The position numbers and the translations under genes were made by a program. Below are positions 5,698-10,436 of a stretch of 10,436 nucleotides of DNA, one piece after another. The notes below the pieces were generated by a model. That model was given only the letters and a program-made list of their open reading frames with translations, had not been told where the DNA came from and did not search any database. The stretch lies in the NCBI GenBank assembly GCA_016794765.1, contig JAEUJG010000369.1, forward strand, positions 1-10,436, given 5' to 3'. This stretch comes from Spirochaetaceae bacterium (lineage in GTDB: Bacteria > Spirochaetota > Spirochaetia > Treponematales > Rectinemataceae). Within the stretch, counting starts at the first letter, position 1, and every line of letters begins with the position of its first letter.

Positions 5698-6229
5698 TCG
5701 CGGCTTCGATTTCCTTTATCGCGCGCTCGCACCAGCCCGCCGTGGCCGCAGCCATGGATCGGCCGTAATCGGCGATCAGGCGCCACATGAGCCCCTCGGT
5801 TCCATGAGGAAGGCGGCCGGTCAGCTCTTCGATGCCCCTGTCGCTCGCGAGGGCCGCGGCCCGCTCCGCCGCGATGAACCTGAGCATCGTCGCCGGATCG
5901 GCGAGGTTGCCGAAGAGGAGCTTGAGGGCGAATTCGTTGCGCATCGCCGTGGGGGCGGGATCCTGGACGATCCAGGAGCCGAAGGCGGCGCGGCCGGCCG
6001 ACGTGACGCGGTAGCGGATTCGGGCCGGGCCGCTTTCCGGCGTTTCCCGCCGGGCCGTGACGAAACCGTCCTCTTCGAGGGCCTTGAGGGCCGGATACAC
6101 GCTCGCGCTCGGCTCCTGCCAGAAGCAGCCGACCATCTCGTTGAGGCGTTTGCGGATCTCGTAGCCGGTCATGTCCCCATAGTGAAGCATGCCGAGAACG
6201 GCATAGCGGGCGCGGTTTTCCTTGGCCAT
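5687..6229 (-). CDS. PadR-family transcriptional regulator
   Basis: This 180-residue protein is most likely a dimeric DNA-binding repressor. Residues 8-85 are the PadR winged helix, with AVLGMLHYGDMTGYEI at the start and SVYPALKALEEDGFV in the recognition region. Residues 95-178 match the helical C-terminal dimerisation domain of the longer PadR subfamily (PF10400-like), which carries the effector pocket in characterised relatives. The ligand is unknown. It follows the transporter permease by 78 bp but has its own promoter and an intervening hairpin, so it may be transcribed alone. PadR proteins often control neighbouring drug-efflux genes or phenolic-acid responses. Regulation of the adjacent ABC transporter, or autoregulation, is plausible but not shown; I found no clear PadR operator (ATGT-N8-ACAT). 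Confidence 0.9.
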   Translation of the reverse strand: MAKENRARYAVLGMLHYGDMTGYEIRKRLNEMVGCFWQEPSASVYPALKALEEDGFVTARRETPESGPARIRYRVTSAGRAAFGSWIVQDPAPTAMRNEFALKLLFGNLADPATMLRFIAAERAAALASDRGIEELTGRLPHGTEGLMWRLIADYGRSMAAATAGWCERAIKEIEAATAR

Positions 6230-6235
6230 TTCGCA

Positions 6236-6264
6236 ACGATACAGGCAAGTGGCCGACCGTTCAA
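6236..6264 (-). promoter_or_regulatory. Promoter of padR, likely leaderless
   Basis: The minus strand reads TTGAAC (6264-6259), a 17-bp spacer and TATCGT (6241-6236). Each box matches 4 of 6 consensus bases. Six bases separate the -10 from ATG 6229, exactly as for the aminotransferase promoter, and the bases before the ATG contain no Shine-Dalgarno. The transcript probably begins at the start codon. Confidence 0.5.
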
Positions 6265-6266
6265 GC

Positions 6267-6295
6267 GCCGGCGTCCGCGCCCCGCGGACGCCGGC
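6267..6295 (-). terminator. Strong hairpin downstream of the ABC permease gene
   Basis: GCCGGCGTCCGCG and its exact complement form a 13-bp perfect stem with a 3-nt loop, 12 bp after the permease stop and just upstream of the padR promoter. Its position suggests transcription termination or 3'-end protection of the transporter mRNA. It lacks a following U-run (GCTTGAACGG follows), as is common in very GC-rich genomes. Confidence 0.55.
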
Positions 6296-6307
6296 CGGGA
6301 CGGCGTC

Positions 6308-8257
6308 CTAGGACCGGCGCTCCGGTTCCACCCGCACGAGGGCGCGCAGGTAGGACGTCAGCGTGGCGCGGTAGAAGAAGGCCGAAAAGAGGAGATAGGC
6401 CCCCGTCGTCGCCAGGACGGCCGGCAGGATCGAGCCGTCGAGCAGCTCGGAGAGCATCCGCATCGCAAAGGCGGTATGCGCGACGCCGACGAGAAGGGGC
6501 AGGCCGAAGACGACGCGGAGCTGCAGGGCCACGCTGCGCTTGCCGTCCTCGGGCGACATGCCGAGCTTCCGGAGCAGGGCGTAGCGCCGCCCGTCGTCCC
6601 GCGCGTCGATGAGCTGCTTGAAGCCGATGAGGGCGCAGGCGGCCAGGAAAAAAACCAGGCAGAGGAAGACCCCGATGAAGAGCATCATGCCGCTCGTCTC
6701 GTAGAAATCCCGCTCGTGGTCCGAGTAGGCGACGAAGTTGACGGCCCCGACTCCCAGTTCCGCCCTTAGGCGCTCGGTCAACGCCGCGCTGTCGCCGGGC
6801 CGGTCGATGACCAGGCCCGAAATCTCCACGCGGGCGGCGGGGCCCAGGGCGGCCGCTGCCCGCTCCCACTCACCGTCCTCGAGTACGAGGAGGGGTTTGG
6901 CCTTTTCGAGGGAAATGGGCGGATCCCGGTGGACGAGGACGACGGCGAAGGAGCGCGGGATGGAACCCAGACGGGCGGTCACGGCGGAAGACCAGGCGCG
7001 CATGTTCGTGTCCTCGCCATAGGCGGGATCGACGGCGATCACCTGGCCGGGAGCCAACCCGGGCGGCGCGGAATCGCCGCGGGCCGCGAGGCGCTTCGCG
7101 TAGTCGGAGCGCCGCATGAGGTGGCCCTTGAAGGGGCCGTCCTTCTCGCCGAACTCGCGGGCCTCCGCGGTCGGCGGCGCGCCCTCGAGCTCCGCGCGGA
7201 GGAGGGCAAAGCGCTCGGCCGAGAGAACCGCGCGGCCCTCCTCGCGGACGATGGCCGCGGCCTTCCCGAGGAGGGCCGGATCGGCGGACTCGTATTCATA
7301 GGTGAATTCCGAGGCTTCCGTGATCTGCTGGTAGCCCGTCGCGTAGATGCTCGCCGTCGTCGCGACGGAACTCATCGCCACGGCGTCCAGGACTGCGATC
7401 GTCGCGAGAAGCCGCGAATTGCGCCTGAGGCGGAAGCTGAGCTGCGAGTAGGCCACGAGGCGCGGCCCCGAAAGCCAGCGGCGACGGTCGCGCCGCGCGA
7501 GCGACAGGAGCCCGGGAGCGAGCCCGGAAAACAGGCAATAGGTGCCGAGGATCGTCGCGCCGAGGACGGGCAGCATGAAGCGGATGACGCCGCGCAGGTC
7601 GGCGGAGAGCGCCACGCCGTAGCCGGCCCCCAGGAAGAGCAGCGCGGCGATCGAAAGCGGCAACGTGAGCCGCGGCGGCCGCTCCGCGTCCTTCTCCGCC
7701 TTGAAGAGATCCACGAGGCGGGCGCGCCGCACCGCGACGTAGGAGCGCGCCGCGGACAGGAGGAAGATCGCCAGAAAGACTCCCGAGGTGACGAGGACGG
7801 CGCGCGGCGCGAGGACGAAGCGCACCTCGATCGGGAGGCGCATCAGGGCGGCCAGCGCCATCGCCTCGAGGCGCGCAAGAAGGCCGCCGAGGAGGAGGCC
7901 CGAGCCGAGCGCGAAGAGGCCGACGACGGCGCTTTCCAGGAAGAGGAGGCGGGCCGTCTCGCCGCGCCTGAGCCCGAGGAGGGAATAGGTCGCGATCTCC
8001 TTGGAGCGGCGCTTCAGGAAAAAACCCGAGGCGATCCAGGTGAAGGCGAAGCCGAAGACGGCGACGATGATCGAGGAGACCATGAACATCGCCGTGATCC
8101 GCGAGGAGCTCTTGCTCGCCTCGAGGAACTGCGGATTCTCCCGCAGGGAGGAGAAGGAATAGAAGGCGACGACGACGAAGACGAGGCAGGAGTAATAGGC
8201 GGCGTAGTCGCGGAGGTTGCGGCGGAGGTTCCGCCTCGCGAGATCAGCGGGCAGCAC
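6308..8257 (-). CDS. BceB/FtsX-type ABC transporter permease, 10 TM segments
   Basis: This is the membrane subunit of a Bce-type exporter/sensor that frees lipid II-cycle intermediates from peptide antibiotics in characterised relatives. It is 649 residues from GTG 8257. I count ten hydrophobic segments near residues 20-37, 56-79, 102-130, 152-173, 198-217, 225-250, 280-303, 521-545, 578-600 and 610-632. A soluble loop of about 210 residues (310-520) lies between TM7 and TM8, the hallmark of BceB and the expected ligand-binding domain. FtsX-like cytoplasmic loops (KRRSKEIATYSLLG near 82-95, DDGRRYALLRKLG near 554-566) should contact the ATPase. I prefer GTG 8257 because AGGGAG lies 6 nt upstream; a TTG at 8272 would add five residues. 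It overlaps the ATPase gene by 14 bp, so translation is coupled. TAG stop. Confidence 0.92.
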   Translation of the reverse strand: MLPADLARRNLRRNLRDYAAYYSCLVFVVVAFYSFSSLRENPQFLEASKSSSRITAMFMVSSIIVAVFGFAFTWIASGFFLKRRSKEIATYSLLGLRRGETARLLFLESAVVGLFALGSGLLLGGLLARLEAMALAALMRLPIEVRFVLAPRAVLVTSGVFLAIFLLSAARSYVAVRRARLVDLFKAEKDAERPPRLTLPLSIAALLFLGAGYGVALSADLRGVIRFMLPVLGATILGTYCLFSGLAPGLLSLARRDRRRWLSGPRLVAYSQLSFRLRRNSRLLATIAVLDAVAMSSVATTASIYATGYQQITEASEFTYEYESADPALLGKAAAIVREEGRAVLSAERFALLRAELEGAPPTAEAREFGEKDGPFKGHLMRRSDYAKRLAARGDSAPPGLAPGQVIAVDPAYGEDTNMRAWSSAVTARLGSIPRSFAVVLVHRDPPISLEKAKPLLVLEDGEWERAAAALGPAARVEISGLVIDRPGDSAALTERLRAELGVGAVNFVAYSDHERDFYETSGMMLFIGVFLCLVFFLAACALIGFKQLIDARDDGRRYALLRKLGMSPEDGKRSVALQLRVVFGLPLLVGVAHTAFAMRMLSELLDGSILPAVLATTGAYLLFSAFFYRATLTSYLRALVRVEPERRS

Positions 8258-9014
8258 GGCTTTCTCCCTCAAGGCTCGCCAGGACGCCGAGGACGCGGTC
8301 GAAGAGCTCCTTCCGGCCCCCCGGCCCGCGGCGGAGCTCGGTGTAGAGCCGGCCGTCCTTGATGAAGAGCACCCGCTTGCACCAGCTCGCCGCGAAGGGA
8401 TCGTGGGTGACGAGGAGGATCGTCGCGCCGCGCTTTTCGTTGAGGCCGGAGAAGCATTCGAGGAGGTCGCGGCTCGAGGCGGAGTCGAGGGCGCCGGTCG
8501 GCTCGTCGGCGAGGACGAGGGCCGGCTTGGCGGCCACCGCGCGCGCGGCCGCGGCCCGCTGCCGCTGGCCTCCGGAGACCTCGGCCGGGTACTTGTGGAG
8601 CGCGGCCGCGATGCCGAGCTCCTCCGCCAGCTCGTCGACCCGCGCGAGGATCTCGTCGGCCGGACGCCGCGCCAGCGCCAGGGGCAGCGCGATGTTCTCC
8701 GCCAGGGACATCGTGTCGAGGAGGTTGGCGTCCTGGAAGACGAAGCCGAGCCGCTCGCGGCGGAAGGTGGCCAGGCCCTCGTCGTCGAGCTCCGCGAGGT
8801 CCACGCCGTCCACGAGGATGCGGCCCGAGGTGGGGGCGTCGATGGTCGCGACGAGGTTGAGGAGGGTCGTCTTGCCGGAGCCCGAAGGACCCATCACGGC
8901 GGTGAAGTCGCCGGCGGTGAGGGAAAGGCTCACCTCCTCGAGGGCGGCGGTCGGCGGTCCGCCGGCGCGGCCGCGGTAGATCTTGGTCAGGTTTTCGATG
9001 GAAAGGACATTCAT
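8244..9014 (-). CDS. ABC transporter ATP-binding protein, BceA/MacB-LolD type
   Basis: This is the cytoplasmic ATPase that drives the adjoining permease. All nucleotide-binding motifs are intact in 256 residues: Walker A GPSGSGKT (42-49), Q-loop Gln94 in FVFQD, signature VSGGQ (146-150), Walker B LVLADEP with catalytic Glu171, D-loop GALD and switch His204 in VTHDP. The sequence belongs to the MacB/LolD/BceA branch that partners FtsX-type permeases. ATG 9014 is preceded by AAGGAG at a 9-nt distance. A promoter and a likely response-regulator operator lie in the 133-bp gap upstream, so the transporter pair can be induced independently of the two-component genes. Its 3' end overlaps the permease start. 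Confidence 0.95.
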   Translation of the reverse strand: MNVLSIENLTKIYRGRAGGPPTAALEEVSLSLTAGDFTAVMGPSGSGKTTLLNLVATIDAPTSGRILVDGVDLAELDDEGLATFRRERLGFVFQDANLLDTMSLAENIALPLALARRPADEILARVDELAEELGIAAALHKYPAEVSGGQRQRAAAARAVAAKPALVLADEPTGALDSASSRDLLECFSGLNEKRGATILLVTHDPFAASWCKRVLFIKDGRLYTELRRGPGGRKELFDRVLGVLASLEGESRAAR

Positions 9015-9039
9015 GGGGGATCGCTCCTTCTTGCCGGCG

Positions 9040-9069
9040 AAGATAGCCCCGGCGAAGGGCCGGCGGCAA
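9040..9069 (-). promoter_or_regulatory. Promoter of the ABC transporter genes
   Basis: The minus strand reads TTGCCG (9069-9064), an 18-bp spacer and TATCTT (9045-9040); both boxes match 4 of 6 consensus bases. The expected start is near 9033, giving a leader of about 19 nt that contains the AAGGAG of the ATPase gene. The operator-like inverted repeat begins about 10 bp upstream of the -35, as expected for activation by an OmpR-type regulator. Confidence 0.5.
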
Positions 9070-9079
9070 TTTCGCCGAC

Positions 9080-9121
9080 CTTACGAAAGCGGCTCGCGGC
9101 GCTTACCTTCTCGTAAGCGCC
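9080..9121 (-). promoter_or_regulatory. Likely operator of the Bce-type response regulator
   Basis: GGCGCTTAC and GTAAGCGCC form a perfect 9-bp inverted repeat with a 6-bp centre (9098-9121), holding TTAC-N6-GTAA at its core. A further CTTAC half-site at 9080-9084 lies 22 bp from the CTTAC at 9102-9106, two helical turns and therefore the same DNA face. The core agrees with the TNACA-N4-TGTAA-like motif I recall for BceR-type regulators. The site is about 50-90 bp upstream of the predicted transporter transcription start. It could also fold as RNA, but no gene needs a terminator exactly here. Confidence 0.55.
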
Positions 9122-9126
9122 CGGCG

Positions 9127-9144
9127 CCGGCCTTCGCGGGCCGG
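9127..9144 (-). terminator. Weak hairpin after the histidine kinase gene
   Basis: CCGGCC and GGCCGG pair around a 6-nt loop just after the kinase stop codon. It may separate the regulator operon from the transporter operon. The stem is short and there is no U-tract, so read-through is likely. Confidence 0.25.
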
Positions 9145-9147
9145 GCC

Positions 9148-10170
9148 TCATTCGCCGCGGGCCGGTTCGTTCCAGTCGGAGAGCCGCGGGAAGGAGAGGA
9201 TGGCCCGGGTACCGAGCCCCTCCTCGGACTCGAGGCGGAGGCCGTGGCCGAGGCGGTCGCAGAGCTTCCTCGAGAGATAGAGGCCGAGGCCCGTCGCCGC
9301 GAGGTCCCCCCGGCCGTTCTTGCCGGTGAAGCTTCGCGTAAACAGCCGGGGCAGGTCCTCGGCCCGGATCCCGATGCCCTCGTCCGTTACGACGAGACGG
9401 GTCTCGCGCCCGTCGCGCTCCATGGCCACGAGCACCCGGCCGCCCTGCCGCGAATACTTGGCCGCGTTCGAAAGAAGCTGCTCGAGGATGAAGTCGAGCC
9501 ATTTCGGATCGCTGCGCAGCTCGAACCAGGGACCCGCGAGCTCGGGCCTGAGGTCCTTCGCGATGAAGGAGCGCGCCAGGCGCCGCAGGACCTCGCGGAC
9601 CGCGCGCTCGGGATCGACGGCCTCCACGAGGGAGTCGACGGCGAAGTCGGAGGAACGCGCGTAACCCAGGGCCTTGCGGAGGCGGTCCTCCAGGCGCTCG
9701 ATCTCCGCCAGGACCTCCGCTCGCTGGAGCTCGCCGGCCTCGGCCATCAACCGAAGCGCGGAGACCGGCGTCTTGAGCTCGTGGACCCAAGCGGCGATGA
9801 ACTCCACGTCCTCGCGGGCGGCCAGGCGCCGCCCGGCGATCTCGGCCTCGGCGTCCGAGCGGAGTCGCTCCATGAGGAGGGCCGGCTCCGGCGCCTCGCC
9901 CGGGGGCGGCTCGGGAAGCTCGAGGCCGAGGGGCGAGAACTCGCCCTTCGCCGCCTTGCCGAGGGCTTCATAATAAGGCCCCGCGATCAGCCACTCCGCG
10001 ACGAGGTAGCCGGCGACGAGGAGGGAGGACAGGAGGGCGAGATAGCCGAGGTTGGCGGGACTGGGCCTGGTCCGGGCGTCCAAGGCCATGACCAGGATGA
10101 GAAGGGCCGCGAAGAAGACCAGGAAGGCCGCAAGCCGGAGGCGGCGCCCCAGGAAGGGCAGGAGCCTCAC
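9148..10170 (-). CDS. Intramembrane-sensing histidine kinase, BceS type
   Basis: This membrane-bound kinase has 340 residues. Two TM helices (about 12-30 and 42-63) are joined by an outside loop of only about 11 residues, so there is no sensor domain. In characterised Bce systems such kinases sense through the ABC transporter rather than binding the drug themselves. The dimerisation/phosphotransfer segment FIAAWVHELKTPVSALRL carries the phospho-acceptor His130 in the WVHELKTPVS version typical of BceS. The HATPase domain has an N-box with Asn235 (EQLLSNAAKYS), G1 DEGIGI (263-268), an F-box FTRSFTG (277-283) and G2 GLGLYLS (294-300). The start is GTG 10170, overlapping the response-regulator stop as GTGA. 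There is no clear Shine-Dalgarno, so coupled translation is expected. Confidence 0.93.
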   Translation of the reverse strand: MRLLPFLGRRLRLAAFLVFFAALLILVMALDARTRPSPANLGYLALLSSLLVAGYLVAEWLIAGPYYEALGKAAKGEFSPLGLELPEPPPGEAPEPALLMERLRSDAEAEIAGRRLAAREDVEFIAAWVHELKTPVSALRLMAEAGELQRAEVLAEIERLEDRLRKALGYARSSDFAVDSLVEAVDPERAVREVLRRLARSFIAKDLRPELAGPWFELRSDPKWLDFILEQLLSNAAKYSRQGGRVLVAMERDGRETRLVVTDEGIGIRAEDLPRLFTRSFTGKNGRGDLAATGLGLYLSRKLCDRLGHGLRLESEEGLGTRAILSFPRLSDWNEPARGE

Positions 10171-10436
10171 GGGACGACGTAGCCTTCGCCCTTGCGGGTC
10201 AGGATGAAGCCCTCGAGGCCGATCTCGGCGAGCTTCTTCCGGAGGCGGTTCATGGCGACGTTGAGGGTGTTGTCGTCCACGAAGACCTCGTCGTTCCAGA
10301 GCGCCTCCATGACCTCCGCCTTGGTGACGAGTTCGCCCGCCCTTCCCATCAGCGTGGCCAGGATGCGGAACTCGTTGCGGGTGAGGTCCGCCGAAGCGCC
10401 GTCCTTGTCGAGGCGCGCGGCCTTCAGGTCCAGGAC
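10167..10436 (-). CDS. OmpR/PhoB-type response regulator, C-terminal part only
   Basis: Only the last 89 residues are in the window; the phosphoacceptor receiver domain lies beyond the right edge. What is visible is a complete winged-helix DNA-binding domain. LTRNEFRILATLM leads into the first helices, and NTLNVAMNRLRKKL is the recognition helix. The closing hairpin reads ILTRKGEGYVV, the usual (R)G.GY ending of the family. Position and the 4-bp GTGA overlap with the kinase gene identify it as that kinase's partner. It is the best candidate to bind the inverted repeat at 9080-9121 and switch on the transporter genes. Confidence 0.93.
   Translation of the reverse strand, partial: VLDLKAARLDKDGASADLTRNEFRILATLMGRAGELVTKAEVMEALWNDEVFVDDNTLNVAMNRLRKKLAEIGLEGFILTRKGEGYVVP

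Noticed and set aside
4416..6248. 610-codon minus-strand frame antisense to the aminotransferase and overlapping padR
   Set aside because: Low-complexity Arg/Gly/Pro-rich product with no recognisable domain; it is a typical GC-rich shadow of the two real genes.
8258..8272. Permease start at TTG 8272
   Set aside because: GTG 8257 has AGGGAG 6 nt upstream and a smaller overlap with the ATPase gene; TTG remains possible but less likely.
6929..8362. 477-codon plus-strand frame antisense to the permease
   Set aside because: Highly charged, repetitive composition with no domain; the opposite strand encodes a clear 10-TM permease, so this is a shadow frame.
9098..9121. Inverted repeat as a Rho-independent terminator of the kinase gene
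   Set aside because: No U-run follows on either strand, and its spacing from the transporter promoter and TTAC/GTAA core fit a protein-binding site better.

Overview
The window is very GC-rich bacterial DNA (roughly 70% by eye, with strong G/C bias at third codon positions). All genes but one lie on the minus strand, and they are packed tightly with 4-bp stop/start overlaps. Nothing here fixes the taxon. The class I-beta DAHP synthase, the GHFSGR-type chorismate synthase and a Bce-type transporter module would fit a high-GC spirochaete or a Firmicutes-related lineage, but that is only an inference. I see no rRNA, tRNA, CRISPR array, insertion sequence or phage gene.

Region 1 (1-4350, minus strand) is an aromatic amino acid operon in the order aroF (DAHP synthase), aroB (3-dehydroquinate synthase), aroC (chorismate synthase) and pheA (chorismate mutase-prephenate dehydratase, cut by the left edge). 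It is preceded by a leader of about 360 nt. In that leader is a small open frame, 4273 to 4109, of 54 residues whose last codons read FFYSYYSFYTH, so seven of its last eleven residues are Phe or Tyr. Hairpins that can form alternative pairings follow its stop codon directly. This is the layout of ribosome-mediated attenuation sensing charged tRNA-Phe and tRNA-Tyr, upstream of the genes that make their precursors. It is the most notable element in the window.

Region 2 (4372-5600, plus strand) is a divergently transcribed class I aminotransferase of the aspartate/aromatic type. It could supply the last transamination to Phe/Tyr or use prephenate. The divergent intergenic region (3953-4406) holds the leader, the candidate promoters for both directions and a perfect 14-bp palindrome between the -35 and -10 of the aro promoter.

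Region 3 (5687-10436, minus strand) reads response regulator (cut by the right edge), intramembrane-sensing histidine kinase, ABC ATPase, 10-TM FtsX/BceB-type permease, then a separately promoted PadR-family repressor. This is a Bce-type cell-envelope stress or peptide-antibiotic detoxification module. Between the kinase and ATPase genes lies a 133-bp gap with a good promoter and, just upstream of it, an inverted repeat TTAC-N6-GTAA that is a convincing operator for the response regulator.

The candidate promoters share a TTG.../TAnnnT pattern with 17-18 bp spacing. Two of them (aminotransferase and padR) put the expected transcription start exactly on the ATG, which suggests leaderless mRNAs.
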